Below are positions 8,249 to 19,353 of a stretch of 64,000 bases of DNA, in pieces; position 1 is the first letter of the stretch; each line of letters opens with the position of its first letter. Below the pieces are notes generated by a model that was not told where the DNA came from, did not search any database, and was given only the letters and a program-made list of their open reading frames with translations. The translations under genes were made by a program, and so were the position numbers. This stretch comes from Euglena gracilis (lineage: Eukaryota; Euglenida; Euglenophyceae; Euglenales): the NCBI GenBank assembly GCA_039621445.1, contig CP154954.1, positions 69,692,670-69,756,669 of the forward strand. Reading direction: 5' to 3'.

Positions 8249-8554
8249 CAGACTTTCATTTAGTGCGCCGCGGCGCAAAAAAAAATTCCGCGGCACACAA
8301 TCGAATTTTTGCCACGGTGCACCCGCGGCGCACCTGAGACGCTGCCGCGGCACACCAACAACGCACCCACGGCACACCAATGACGTTGCCGTGGCACATG
8401 ATTTTTTTTGCCGCGGCGCACCTGAAACGCTGCCGCGGCGTACGGGGCGCACAGAAATAAATCTTCCGCGGCGCACGCGATCACAAAAGTTCCGGTGCCG
8501 CAGCGCACGCGGCGCAGAAAAAAAATTTTCCGTGGTGCACTAAATGAAAGTCTG
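8249..8554. mobile_element. hAT-like MITE, family A copy 2 (306 bp)
   Basis: The ends are CAGACTTTCATTTAGTG and its exact complement, flanked by GTAGGGTT at 8241-8248 and 8555-8562. The interior is built from reiterated words such as ccgcggcgcacctgagacgc and differs in length from copy 1. The ends are identical between copies, but each has its own target duplication. That is direct evidence of transposition. Confidence 0.9.
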
Positions 8555-8562
8555 GTAGGGTT

Positions 8563-8960
8563 GGATTATACGTTAGGGATAGGATTAGCATTAACGTTAC
8601 GAGTTGGGTTAGAAGCGAGGTTGGGAGTAGGCCGTCAGACCGCAAATATTGTCAGACCCAAATAGGGCGCAATTCAGACCTGGAATTCGACTGAATTTCG
8701 GTCTGATTTCCCATCTTTGGCCAGCCCTAACTAACCTTGACTATGATTGCAATCCTAACCATGACAGAAAAAACCAAAAATGGCCGATAAAACCACCATC
8801 AGGGGGCCCTAAAATAAAGTGGAGACCCCCCTTCCTAAGCTACTGAAACCCCCCCATGGGGGTCCATAGTTTAGGGCTGCCAATTGATTTCTCATGGTGG
8901 GGAGGGGGAGACCAATGATGCGAAAGTTTGGGTGATTTCCCATCACTTTCGATGCGTGTC
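8563..8960. other. No gene seen
   Basis: Begins with short ttagggata/ttaacgtta-like words that resemble degenerate telomere-like units, then mixed sequence with G and C runs. There is no convincing reading frame. Confidence 0.4.
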
Positions 8961-8970
8961 ATTTTTTGGG

Positions 8971-8973
<3 letters not shown>

Positions 8974-9066
<93 letters not shown>

Positions 9067-9118
9067 GCACGCACACGCACACACACACACACACAACACA
9101 CAACACACAACACACACA
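8974..9118. repeat. CA dinucleotide microsatellite
   Basis: A nearly perfect (AC)n run of about 85 bp is followed by ACGC and ACAAC variants. The histidine-threonine and cysteine-valine frames over it are artefacts. Confidence 0.97.
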
Positions 9119-9228
9119 CACGAAAGGCACCGCAGCAGGCATGGGCAGGAGTGGAGGCGGAGACGAGGCCGAAACAGAGGGCGGCGGCCAGGACCCCGCC
9201 AGGCTTGTGCTTAGTCGGGGGTCCTAGG

Positions 9229-10350
9229 CGGTAGACTGGGGGGGGGGGGCCTGGGTGGTCGGCCGACCACCCAATTGGTCGGCCGACTAGGCCTGGTCGG
9301 CAGCTAGTCGGCGAGACAGGGGGGGGGGGGGGTCCTGGGTGGTCGGCGGACTAGTCGGCCGACCACCCACTCTAATGTAGTTACGGGCCAGTCTCGCCGA
9401 CTTTTTATGAAGAAAATTGTATGCAAACTAGTCGGTGGCTAGTCGGTGGGCATAAAAATGGTCTGTGGCGGGTCCAAACCACCCGGAAATGGTCCGGATG
9501 GGGCCAAATAAGTGCCTTACACCAACAGGAACACCCTCAGATGGAAATTTTTGGTCGGTGGGGGGTCGGTGGGCCCTTGATGGGGTCCGGAGGGGTAAAA
9601 AACCAATGACGAAACAGGGATTACATGAAAATCCTTTAGAAATGCAAGCATTCTGCATCAGGACAGGCTGAAAACTCCCCCCTCCACCCCCACCCGAGCC
9701 CAGATAACAAAATCCCTTCTATGTTGGCAACATACTCGGGGGCTAAGTCGTTTTTGTGGCTCACTTTGGCATAGGCGGGGGGGGCTCCGCCCCCCCCGCA
9801 CCCCCCCCCCCTCTAATAACAAAAGCCCTTCTATGTTGGCAACATACTCCGGGGTTAAGTCGTTTTTGTGGCTCACTTTGGCATAGGCGGGGGGGGCTTC
9901 GCCCTCCCCGCACCCCCCCCTCAAGTAACAAAATCCCTTCTATGTTGGCAATATACTTGGAGGGCTAAGTCCTTTTGTGCAAAATTTGACTAATATTGAC
10001 TTATATACAACTGCTTTTGCCAAAAGTGGCGCAAAATGGACATTTCCCCCCCAATTTTTTTGCATATTCACCCCCGATTGGGGGGTTCTGGAGCCATTTG
10101 GGTGGGTTTTGATTGGTTTTGGGGTGATTTGGACAAAATTTTTTCTCGGGGGGGGCTTAAAAGTCGGCGAAATTGGCCCGTAACTACATTAGAGTGGGTG
10201 GTCGGTCGACTAGTCGGCCGACCACCCAGGGCCCCCCCCCCCCTGTCTCGCCGACTAGCTGCCGACCAGGCCTAGTCGGCCGACCAATTGGGTGGTCGGC
10301 CGACTAGTCGGCCGACCACCCAGGACCCCCCCCCCCAGTCTACCGTTTGC
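9229..10350. mobile_element. Fold-back element built on AGTCGGCCGACT palindromes
   Basis: The ends are inverted: CGGTAGACTGGGGGG at 9229 and CCCCCCCAGTCTACCG at about 10350. Inside the ends, both arms carry ggtggtcggccgaccaccca, the short palindrome agtcggccgact, and cactctaatgtagttacggg or its complement, over roughly 150-200 bp per arm. The centre contains the tandem units at 9705-9975. A related but rearranged set occurs at 49940-51072. No transposase-like frame was found. Confidence 0.75.
9705..9975. repeat. Tandem repeat, unit about 110 bp, about 2.5 copies
   Basis: The unit starts near aaaatcccttctatgttggc, continues through ctaagtcgtttttgtggctc and actttggcataggcgggg, and ends in a C run. 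It occurs at about 9705, 9817 and 9925. Single relatives, on either strand, lie at 49968 and 50590-50660 within the related element. Confidence 0.8.
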
Positions 10351-10369
10351 CACTTTAGTCGGGTGCCTA

Positions 10370-11450
10370 CGCCACGGGGGGGGGGGGGCGCGAGGGGCCG
10401 GCACCCCAGAGCACCTGATCCGACCCCCCCCGGGGGGGGGGGTAGGGTTTTGGGGGGTGCCTGCCCATAGCAGGCACCCCCCTCCGACCCCGGCACCTTC
10501 GGCACCGGGGGCCCGGAAAAGGCCATTTTCAATGAAAATTTTCTGGGTACCTCCCCCGGGGGGGTGTGCCTGCTAGGGGCAGGCACCCTATAGCACCCAC
10601 CCCACCCCCCTCCCCCCCCCGGTCGGTAAGCACAAGCATGGACCCCGCACAGCACAGCGGCGACGCGGGAGCACAGCGGCGGGCAGGCACCTCGGGGCAC
10701 TTGGGATTTCAGTGCTGTTTTCAGAATTTGACGGGAACCGTTGGGACTTGCCGTGTTTTGAACACTGGAGGTGGGGTTCCGGTCGCAGCATCTGCAGGAA
10801 TTTGGTCCGAAGCATGCGTGATAATGCGTGATAAGCATGCGTGATGCAAGCGTGATTCATCCACGAAGAAAAAACCTAGAGGTCACTTTCTCGCCAGGAG
10901 TGTGGAGATACCATACCATACCCCGCCTGCCAAACACCACCGATACTCATGAATTTCATCTCTGAACAATGCGGGCGGTTTGATTGAACCGCTGACACGC
11001 ATGCCATGGCTGGAAAAGAGGTGCTGTTGCTGTTTATTCAACACCGATGCAACTACCCCCCCCCCAACAAGTGCACAGCTTGCTTGTGATGGAAACATCC
11101 AACAATGAAAAAGCTCCAATTTGTAAAGGTTTCATCATCGGCCAGCAGTGGCTTCATCGGAAAGCGGCAGGTGGGGGATTGCATTGGTGGCCAAAAGAGA
11201 GGAGCCATTATCCCTAAGGGTATTTGGGAGGGTGTACCATTGGGGTTTTTTTTTTTGAACGCTCCAATCACCAAAAGACAGAAATCAAGGAAATGAGCCT
11301 GTAGAGGTGTGCTTGGTTGTGCCCATTGCGAGAAAAGCCTTCAAAATATCAAAAAAAGGCTCAGAAAGGAAAAAAAGGTGAAACGATAACTTTACCTGTT
11401 TTTAGCTTTAAAACTTATTGACTTATTGAATAACAAACTCCGAGCCTCAA
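10370..11450. other. Mostly repeat; no convincing gene
   Basis: GC-rich with G/C runs to about 10630. A plus-strand stretch at 10640-10760 (starting MDPAQHSGDAGAQ) has even codon composition but no clear splice sites. The words gcatgcgtgat repeat at 10812-10850. The remainder to 11450 is AT-rich without a readable gene. Confidence 0.4.
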
Positions 11451-11529
11451 CTTCCATTGCCAAAGATTAAACCCGGGAGGGAGGGTCCCGGACCACTGTA
11501 ACAGCCGTCCAATGGTTGGGCAAGGCCTC

Positions 11530-11735
11530 GCTATTTGGGGGGGGGGAGGCTACGGAACCGCCGTGGACGTTCCGCCGGTGAGGGCCGGGGCAGGCATGAG
11601 GGTCGGCGGCCGTCGGGCGCCTCGACCATGCGAAGGGCAACATCCATGGCGCAGACCCCCTGGAGGGGAAGCTGGGGTGGGCGAGGACCGGTGGCCGCAA
11701 GCTGCTGCTGAAGAAATAGGCCGCAGAACCTCACA
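11530..11735. other. GC-rich candidate exon, strand unresolved
   Basis: GC content and codon-like periodicity rise sharply here. On plus, one frame reads LDHAKGNIHGADPLEGKLGW and runs to a TAG at about 11720, as a terminal exon would. On minus, another open frame contains VLRPISSAAACGHR behind a possible CTGTGAG acceptor. Both cannot be right. The hydrophilic plus frame looks more protein-like, but I cannot decide. Confidence 0.35.
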
Positions 11736-12379
11736 GGTCACACAGGTGTAAGTCCATGGTCCCACTGCCCTGTCTTGTGTTGAGACGGTAGCTAATTGGG
11801 CTGATTGCAAAATTGGCCAACAGATAAATTTTGCGTCCGTTGGGCATTTGCACAACAGTGCGCTGAATTCTTCGATTTACATGGCCATGGACAGATACTA
11901 ACCGTAAAGTTTTAAAGAAATTTTACCGTAACCCCCCCAATTTAAGCAACCCCTCGCTATAAGGAACCCTCAAGTATAAGAAATCTTTTGACCGCCATTT
12001 GGCTGACACCCAAATATAAGCAAACACCAAATATACTGGATGATGTGAAAGAATTTCCATTAAAACAGCACAAAAAACAGCAGAAATCAGGAAATAACAG
12101 CAAACCCCCAAAATATAAACGACCCTTGGGGTCGATTTTCGGAAATCCAAACATAAGCAACCGGTTGCTTGTATTTGGGTGGGGGGGTTATGGTTTGGCC
12201 CTTGAGCAAATGCACAATGGTCAACCATATTTAAACTTCCAAAAAGTGATGTCGCTGCGTAAATGCGCAACAGCGACCATTCTTTTTAATGCAAAAGGTT
12301 GCTCAAAGCTCAATCTGCTGCATCAGGTTCATTACCTTGGGAGATCTGTGCCCACGGGCTGTGCAAAGTTCCAAGTGGT

Positions 12380-12470
12380 TGCGTTTTCCGGCATCATGGC
12401 ACCACCATCATGGCATTTCCGGCATCATCAAAGTTTTGCGTCTTCCGGCATCATGGCACCACAATTCGGA
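12380..12470. repeat. Short tandem repeat with ttccggcatcatggcacca unit
   Basis: The word ttccggcatcatggcacca and shortened versions recur three to four times at 12390, 12415, 12440 and 12450. The copies are imperfect. Confidence 0.6.
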
Positions 12471-12751
12471 CTGTCCTGGACCTTGGGTCTCGGTAATGAA
12501 GGAACGGGATGGTGAGTCAAAGGAGGAGGTGTGTGAGAATTTTAGAAAGTGCCGACAAAACGAAACCTGAAAAAACATTCCTTCCAAGGCCAACACCCCC
12601 CAGAGCACTTTCGAAGGAGCAACGGGTAAAAAGATGGGGTCATCGATGCCAGTTGACTTCGACCAACCTCGGAGGAGGGGGTCTCAGAGTGCCCTGGGGT
12701 GTCTTGGCACAGGCTCTATCCCCATGGGGCGGGGGGTCTGTGCCTGCACAG

Positions 12752-12835
12752 TCGCGGGCAAATTTTCCCAATAATGAGCCATTTCTGGACTTCCTGTCTT
12801 CGCGTGGAGTGCTTTGGATTGGGCGGCGATTGAAG
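12752..12835 (+). CDS. Internal exon of unknown protein (28 codons)
   Basis: A plus-strand exon with a strong acceptor (tgcctgcacag then TCGCGG) and a strong donor (TTGAAG then GTAAGG), exactly 84 nt, phase 0 to phase 0. It encodes SRANFPNNEPFLDFLSSRGV then LWIGRRLK. Both splice signals and the balanced amino-acid composition support a real exon. I do not recognise the protein. The same frame is open upstream, so an alternative longer exon is possible. Partner exons were not identified with confidence; 11.6 kb and 13.9 kb are candidates. Confidence 0.5.
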
Positions 12836-12959
12836 GTAAGGCGAGGGGCCAGCCTTAAAGCCAGGGGCAAAATTTCTATGGAAAGAATTTTGGCGGTCGT
12901 GCGCACCCCCAGCGCCCCGTTTTTTTTTTGGCCCGAAACCCATGGATTTTAGGTCACAA

Positions 12960-13690
12960 ACGGGTCAAAACATCGGAAAAATTCGAAAAAAAAACTTTTT
13001 TTTTTGCCCGAAACGATGTTTTTTGGCCTCCCGGACCTGGGATAACGGCGTTTGAGCCCAAAATGAGCGTTTTTCGACCCAAAATGGACGAAGGCTACTT
13101 CAGGGGGCCAAATTTGCATGTAAGGAGGAGGGGCGCTTGGCCCCTCCTCCCCCTCCTAGGGGGGGGTACTTCAGGCACCCCCGGGCAGTTGCAACTCTCC
13201 AGTTCCCTTCTTTGAGTTTTTTTTTTTTGCAGCACAGTTGGTTTGTTCTTTTGAAGCTCTTACCCCCCCACCCCGATCCAGGCTGAATTTAAGGCGAGGC
13301 CGATTGCATCCCCGGCGGAGCATGCGCGGGTGCCTGCCCTCCCTCCCCCAAGAAACTGCAATCCCCCAGGAAACTGTCCTCCCTGAGAAACTGTTGTGAA
13401 CCCTCTGTACTCTCTAGCCTGCCCTGTCTCCTGCTCTTGTACCATCTGTGACAACTTTCATCACTTTTTTTGCATTTTGCTTCGCGTTTGAAAGGTTTCA
13501 TTTCCCAATTTGAAGAAACTCGGAATTTTATGTTTATGACTTCTGACCATAAGTATCAGGGATGGGAAAGTTTTATTTTTTTCGATTTCTTTAGGACCCC
13601 CCCCTTGAGCCAAAAAGGCCGTCCAAGGCCCGGACTGGGGCTTGGACGGGGTCGAAAATCAAAAGTCGAAGAACGCATTTTTTTTAAAGT
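12960..13690. other. No gene seen; A/T and G/C runs
   Basis: Holds A runs near 12990, the words ttttcgacccaaaatggacg, a poly-T at 13218-13229 and a cysteine-codon-poor intergenic-like stretch. The block at 13610-13650 (ccaaggcccggactggggct) is a short inverted repeat. Confidence 0.4.
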
Positions 13691-13867
13691 TTGGGGTTGA
13701 TGGGCAATGGTCCAAAGATGCGAGGAATCATTTTTTTCCTGCCGACCCTCTGGGACTCTGGGGGGGGGGGTGGAGAACGCGGCCATAATGCCTGGGAACT
13801 CGTCCAAAGCAAGGGGGGGGGGGGGCAAGCGCCTAGCGGGGGGGAAGGTACCGAGGGGATCGTTGGG

Positions 13868-14040
13868 ATGGGCTTATGCAAAAAGTTCCGGGGCAATCGT
13901 ATGGTCAGGGGAAGCCACAGTACGTATGTCGCATGGGTCAGGAAAATGGAAGGTTTGTCTGCCGTGCAGTCACATGGAACAGCGTCGCGGATTGCTGACA
14001 GCAAGCTGAAATGCATTCAGCCAAGCACAGCGCAACACTG
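13868..14040 (+). CDS. Weak candidate exon
   Basis: A plus-strand frame reads MGLCKKFRGNRMVRGSHS, later RKMEGLSAVQSHGTASRIAD, with a stop near 14040. The composition is plausible, but two other plus frames are also open and no splice site is clear. It could be noncoding. Confidence 0.25.
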
Positions 14041-14624
14041 AATTCCGCACATATGCACTTAAAAAATATACGCATATACGCATATACGGACTTAAAAAAA
14101 AAGCCTGTGGCGCATTTTTTTCCAAAGGCCATGCAAAGGCACCACTGGCGTCCATTCCATTAAGGCCCCAACCCAACTGTCGGAGAAGATCCAAAGGAAA
14201 GTACCAGTTTTGTTTTGTTTTGTTATGACCTTGGTGAGAAGCGAAGAGGAAGGCGAATACAAAAGGGGAAATGCTTGAGCGATCCCTCGGGTTCAAAAAG
14301 CATTGCAAAAAGAAAACACTTGAACTGCCAAAAAGCGTCAGCTGAGACCGTCCACCATATTTCCCCTGGTGCAGATATCAATGTAGGGGTCGGACCCAAA
14401 ATTCACCAGAAAAAATCATTAAAACAAACTGGAATTTACATGGAGGCCGGCCATGGCTCCTTTTCTGGAAGCGACGGCTCTGGCCGGTTGATTGCGGTGG
14501 CTTTGGGCTGGGCAGGTGGTTGAAGGATGCCATGCTTTGTGCGCGATTTTTCCCAGCCACGGTGAGCCGAAGGGCGTGTCAGAACGTGGGGACGGAAAAC
14601 GGTTGAAGTGTTGGAGCAGGCCTT

Positions 14625-14757
14625 TTGGACGGGAAACAGATAAAGCTTCCTCGGAAGGAACCTGCTGCAAAACCCCAGGCACCTGTTCCGGAGGGTCTGC
14701 AGTGGGAAGTCTGGTCCTTCTTTGGCACCGTTCACCCACTCCTGCGCCCAAACAAAA
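14625..14757 (+). CDS. Candidate proline-rich exon
   Basis: A plus-strand frame reading GKQIKLPRKEPAAKPQAPV then PEGLQWEVWSFFGTVHPLL has no stop from about 14625 until the sequence becomes AT-rich. Aromatic and charged residues are well mixed, unlike repeat-derived frames. Neither boundary is clear; one upstream AG is in GACGGGAAACAG. Overlapping minus-strand frames are also open, so the strand is not certain. No family recognised. Confidence 0.35.
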
Positions 14758-15039
14758 TCAAATCCTTCAGCAAAAAGCCCTGTTGGCCAATTTTGAAGTT
14801 ACGAGACGGAAAATGTCTTCAACACTCAAATTTGGTTCATTTTCTTGAACCCGAACCAAAACATTTGAATCATTAAATTCTTTCCCATTGTAACTTTTGA
14901 GTGTTTCGCAGCTTTGCACATCAGGCAAAACAATTTCAAATTCCGTCTCACTCGATTTTGTGACTCTTGTGAGTTTCTTCCCAGTGAAAATCATCACAAC
15001 ATTTTAGAGCTGATGGAACACACGCTGTGCAATATTAAC

Positions 15040-15290
15040 GGAGGAGAGTCCAGACAATACCAATGCCAATGCCAGGGGGCTGTGTGTGCGCTGGGGAAGC
15101 GGGGATAGAGATGGAAGGCAGAGGATAGAGTTGCAGGTTGGCTGGCATCAGAACCAACACAATGGTCCACGTGTGGGAAGACCCTGCGCGTCTCCGCAGT
15201 ACTGGTCCACCCAAGTTCATCCCCACGACAGATCTTCCAGCCCCGGTTTCCTGTCGCAAATGCCAAAGGGTTGTTTGTTGAACATCGTAA
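15040..15290 (-). CDS. Candidate coding stretch, frame unresolved
   Basis: Two minus-strand frames are open across this GC-richer segment. One reads GWKICRGDELGWTSTAETRR then VFPHVDHCVGSDA; the other reads GMNLGGPVLRRRAG then SSHTWTIVLVLMPAN. The first has the more usual composition. No clear acceptor or donor. It could belong to the minus-strand gene whose exons lie at 17.4-20.1 kb, as it is downstream of them. Confidence 0.3.
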
Positions 15291-16109
15291 TTGCATAATG
15301 ATGATGATCAATCACACTTGTCCTCTGGTGGTTTTTTGAGCCCTTGCTGCCCTCATGTTCCCGAACATATGTTCAACACATGGTATCCCCACGTGGGTAG
15401 GGTTGGCACCATCATCAGAAAAGTGCAATGAGAAAACACAGAGAAATGCACCAATTTTGGTATATGTGCATTTTTTGACTTGTGTGGTGTGTGTGTTTTC
15501 TGGCTTTTAAAGATGCACAATGAATGGGAAAAGATACGCTGTCCACATAATTCAGCAGGTACAAGCCTTGACGACAAACTTACAGAAGGATGAAGGCTTT
15601 CAAAACTGGCATTGCTGACAACTTTGCAAATACTGCTGGTCATAGAAAAGCCCAAGGGTCACAATGGTGATTGTTTGCTCCGCCTGCACCACACCAAATT
15701 TCAGAATTTTCTGGCTTGGAAGGCAAAAAAAAAACATAAAACATGAGTCAAAATAAATTGACTCACGATTAATTTGGGAGGAAGATGCACCCCACCAAAT
15801 AATTGGGGGGGGGGTTGATATAGGGGTGCGCACAGGGTACTTGGAGAGGGATGGCAAGCAATGCCCAAGGCGATGGGCATGGGCCAGGCATTCACATGTA
15901 CAAGGCGGTGAAAAGGTCAGCAGTGAAATGGGAGCCGCGCAGCAGGTGGAAGATCTGAAGCATGGCGAAAAGGGGTCAGCAAACAGAGGTCAGGGGTTAG
16001 ACTAGCTGCTCGCAGGAGTTTTTGGTTTCCTGCCACCACCCCCGTCCAAGACACGCCAATGTTCCAGGAAGAAGCCGCTGTGTCAATGACACGGTGTGTC
16101 AACGGAATG

Positions 16110-17230
16110 GTTCCAAAACCCCATCATCAGACCATGGTTCTGTGTAAAGCACCATCACAAACACAAACATGCTGAATTTGATGACGTTGCCGACCCCCCC
16201 AAATGCCTGGGTACTCATCCAAAGTACTCCAGTGCCAGAAGCCTGAATACCCTTTTTTGCGCAAATTTCTGCCCACAACTAAGGGGGAGATTGTTGCCTG
16301 CCCGCCCAGGTGCTCAAGGGCATTGGGAGATAGCTTTCAAAAGCTTTGGCAATGTCTCCGGGTTATAAAATTCTTTGATCCTCATCTTCAGACCAAAAAA
16401 AAATTCTCTTGAAATTTAATGATTAGTCCCAATGTGTGGCACGAATATTTCCAAAATCATGTTAACAGAGGCTATTTGCCTTTTCATCGCTGAGGCTTGA
16501 AACCTAAAAACCTGGCTGAAAGCCTGGTGCTCCAAGAAAGCTTGGAAGCCAAGTGGTTACAAGAATAAAAGACATTTTGTGGGGGTCCAACCGGTCAATA
16601 CCAACTCCCATAGGAAATAATCTCCAGGCAGGTCAACAAAGGAAAAGGACAAGTGCCTATGAGTCAAGTCTGCAAGTACAGACGTTTTCTAAGAACCGGA
16701 AAAGATGGGTAAAAACCGGGGGGGGGGGCGCTTATTTTGCCAAAATATGGGGAAGAAAAGGGGTGGTGGCACGTTGATAAGGGTGTTCGACTGCAAATAA
16801 TCCGGCGCTCGGGCTGAAAAAGAAAACTTCCTTTTATTTGGGGGTCCACTGTTGAACTTCCACGCATTATTTGGATGCAAAAATCAACAAATATCTCACC
16901 AAATCAGGCTTGAGGAGTTCCTAAAATTTGAAATTTCGATAAATTTTTCTTAGAAACACACACAAAATGAGCCTCCCCAAGAAGACGATCTTTAAAAAGA
17001 TGGGTGAGAACCGGGGAGGGGGTGCTTAGACAAGGGTGGTGCTTAGACAAGGAGGGGAGGGACAAAAGTAGCATACAGTTTCCCTGGGAAGAGGGGGTTA
17101 AAACTCTGGTCCTAAAAATGCAAAATTCCAAATTGAAATCATTTCTTGGCCGGAACTGAGATATTGCCACAAAAAAAGCAAAAGAAACCAGAAGCACAGA
17201 TTATGGCACAGCAAAAAAAAAAGTGTTTGT
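16110..17230. other. No gene seen; dispersed repeat of the gcttattttgccaa family
   Basis: The words aaaagatgggtaaaaaccgg and gcttattttgccaaaatatg at 16700-16760, and a second set at 16980-17060, match sequence near 830-905 and 38430-38790. The rest is AT-rich. No frame of interest. Confidence 0.5.
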
Positions 17231-17371
17231 GCCCCCTCCCCCTGATAACTTAGAGCGGAGAGATGGCCAAAAGGTACCATACACCAATTGGAAGGAAAGG
17301 GGGGAAGCACAGGCTCACTCTGGAACCCTTAAATCCAAAAAAAAACCCTGGACGAGCTACAATGTGGGTGC

Positions 17372-17537
17372 CCGACACCACCGCCTGCAGCGCCTGCCGG
17401 GCCGCCGCGGCGGAGGAGAACCGGTGGCCGTCGGTGTCCATGCAGCACCGGGGCAGGGTGAGCTCCAGGGAAGCCGCTTCGTTGGAGCGGGGGCCCACAG
17501 CACGGCCATTGACGAGCCACATGGGGCAAGGATGGGG
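17372..17537 (-). CDS. Candidate exon of unknown protein (17-20 kb gene)
   Basis: The minus strand reads CPMWLVNGRAVGPRSNEAAS then LELTLPRCCMDTDGHRF and AAARQALQAVVSGTHI. It is GC-rich with balanced residues. The overlapping plus-strand frames are arginine/alanine-rich shadows. It lies downstream of the other minus-strand exons at 18.3-20.1 kb and could be part of the same gene. Function unknown. Boundaries are approximate. Confidence 0.45.
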
Positions 17538-17599
17538 TGGAAAGTGACGTTGGCGCTTATCTGCCCGAACCTCCATGCCAGCATGCAGCTAGGGGGGGG

Positions 17600-17775
17600 G
17601 GGAGGGGGTGGCCAGCAAGTCCATTCTAAAAGCTGGAAATCGGGGCCGTTGAGAGAAAGGCTGCTGGAGCAGCCCGGCACTGAAAAAGCCGCACCGGAAT
17701 GGGCACTGCGCCGACAGCCTGCGCAGACAACTCCCCAAAAAAGCTGCAGGAAAGTGGTCACCTCCATGAGGGCTG
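17600..17775. other. GC-rich candidate exon, strand unresolved
   Basis: Frames on both strands are open. On plus: RERLLEQPGTEKAAPEWALR and a stop near 17783. On minus: GDHFPAAFLGSCLRRLSAQ. The GC content and the position between minus-strand exons suggest coding, but the sequence does not settle strand or frame. Confidence 0.3.
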
Positions 17776-18275
17776 AAACCTGAAGTCCTGGTGGGGGGTG
17801 GGGTCACTCCTCACATCCGGGAGATGGGTGGGGCCCACGCACAATGGTACCGTGCAAGTAAAAAATTTCCTTCGGCACCGGCCGAAAAACTGAGCAAATG
17901 GAAGACCAGGAAGGCAAGGGTTGTCAAACCCCCCAACCCCCCACCAGGATGGCTGGCGGGAACGGTGAGGTATAGGGTTTCAAGATTCCAGTCCAGCCTT
18001 GGTCATCACCCCCCCCCAGGGATTTGGTCACCTGGGGCCCAGCGTAATACAAACATAGCCACGGATCAGAGCGTCGGCCCACAATCCCCATCAAAGTCAG
18101 AAATTCGGTGTCATCCAGCCCCCTTTTGGATGAATCTTGCGATGGATTGCTTGCGAGGGAGGTGGGGGGTACAGGAAAGAGGGAACTCACCCCTTGGGGG
18201 GGACACTGGCTTGCGACGCCTTGTCAGCCTGGGAACCGAAATAGTACCCCCCCCCAAAAAACCATCGGAACTTGC

Positions 18276-18350
18276 TGGTGGGCCCCCTTTATCTTCCATG
18301 GCCGACAGCAGGGCCGTCAAAGCCTTGTTGCTGAACTCACAGGCCCCGCA
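18276..18350 (-). CDS. Exon with possible GC donor (17-20 kb gene)
   Basis: The minus strand reads CEFSNKALTALLSAMEDKGG then PP, then GCAAGT. GCAAGT is the usual form of a GC-AG class donor, so the exon probably ends at 18276. The helix-like NKALTALLSAMEDKG is convincing as protein. The preceding segment at 18365-18450 reads LFTAKQQVQEYLSKLFRGDL in another frame, so a small intron or an indel lies between the two. Function unknown. Confidence 0.45.
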
Positions 18351-18364
18351 TTCAGGTTCCTTTT

Positions 18365-18455
18365 TTCTCTGTCTCGGAGAATTGCAAGTCTCCTCGGAAC
18401 AGTTTTGACAGATATTCTTGAACCTGTTGCTTCGCAGTGAACAGACCAGATATGC
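18365..18455 (-). CDS. Candidate exon, amphipathic helix
   Basis: The minus-strand frame reads GLFTAKQQVQEYLSKLFRGD then LQFSETEKKGT and then a stop. The stop would be avoided if a splice donor lies before it, and the coding signal resumes in another frame at 18350. An overlapping frame with four cysteines (NICQNCSEETC) is also open, so the frame is uncertain. Confidence 0.35.
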
Positions 18456-18499
18456 AAAAATAATTTCTGTGCTGAAAAGATGGCCACATGTGCCCACCC

Positions 18500-18540
18500 C
18501 AGGTTTCGATATCAGGGCAGGTGGGAGGCTCGACCAACCC
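18500..18540. mobile_element. Isolated family-B MITE end
   Basis: The sequence ccaggtttcgatatcagggc resembles the left terminal repeat of the family-B elements (CAGGGTTCGATATAAGGA) and is followed by a gcaggtggg word as in those elements. No matching right end is seen nearby. It is a fragment or a decayed copy. Confidence 0.4.
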
Positions 18541-19040
18541 CCCCCCCCTTAGGTTCTTAGGTCATATGACAGTTTCCTGGGGGGAGGCCCTGGGAGTCAA
18601 ACAAGCCAGCAAGTACAATGGCAGGAGACAGCTCCGCTACGCGGACAGATCAGAGGACGGAAGCGGGAGACAGTTTCCCAGGTCCGGGTTAGAGGAAAAA
18701 GAATCCATTTTTTTTGGCCCCTAGCCACCACGATGCGAAAACGCATTTTTTTCATATTTTACGTTCAGGATGCTAGGATGCTGAAATAACATTCGGGATT
18801 TTTCAAGATTGGAAAATTAAAAGTGCTCAACGAAAAAGTGTGAAAAAAATTTGGGGGAAAATTGTTCGGAGACAGGACATTGTACAAAGCGCAGAGGACA
18901 TTTCCCGGGGGGACAGTTTCCCAGGGGGTTGGGTATTTTATAAGCCACTCCAATAAGTAGAGACCAATTGTCAATTGGGGCGCCGACAGGTGAGGGCCGG
19001 CGGTGGAGAAATAGATAACGAACTGCATAGAACCTTCTCT

Positions 19041-19114
19041 GGGCGACCAAGAATTGAACCCAGACCGTGACAGTCGTTTTTGCGAGGGACCCTCAGCCAA
19101 CAAGTTAGTCGCCC
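19041..19114 (-). ncRNA. tRNA-related sequence (SINE-like head) with pol III boxes
   Basis: On the minus strand, TGGGCGA at the start pairs perfectly with TCGCCCA 75-76 nt later, giving a seven-base acceptor stem. TGGCTGAGGG (19090-19099) fits an A box and GGTTCAATTC (19051-19060) fits a B box, at normal spacing. The T arm is CTGGG / TTCAATT / CTTGG with G-U pairs. The anticodon arm does not fold cleanly. It is therefore more likely the head of a tRNA-derived SINE or a decayed tRNA than a functional tRNA. The body would extend toward about 18960. Confidence 0.5.
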
Positions 19115-19227
19115 ATGTCCTGTTGGTGGGTGGGGTGTCGAATTTTATCCGTGCATTTGGTGGTTTCGACGATCAGCGCTGTGATTTGCTGGGCTGTGCT
19201 AATTGATCCGGGGCTAATGAATTACTT

Positions 19228-19353
19228 TCAAATGTTTTGCAGAGTATTGGTCGTGCTGAAGTAACACAGGTTCCTGCAGTTTAAGGACCTTCCAAAAAGA
19301 AACCTGAGGGAGGTCGACCACCTGGAGGAGGCGATGCGGACGCAGCGCTTGGG
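19228..19353 (-). CDS. Exon of unknown protein (17-20 kb gene)
   Basis: The minus strand has a strong acceptor, CCCTGCCCACAG then CCCAAG. Two frames stay open: one starting PKRCVRIASSR, which could end early at an AG/GTGGTC donor, and one reading QALRPHRLLQVVDLPQVS then FWKVLKLQEPVLLQHDQYS. The second is longer and more protein-like. Phase with the exon ending near 19681-19684 favours the first. The frame is unresolved. Confidence 0.45.
   Translation of the reverse strand, partial: PKRCVRIASSRWSTSLRFLFGRSLNCRNLCYFSTTNTLQNI

Noticed and set aside
9700-9980. CRISPR-like repeat array
   Set aside because: Units are about 110 bp, abutting, without spacers, and lie inside a eukaryotic fold-back element.
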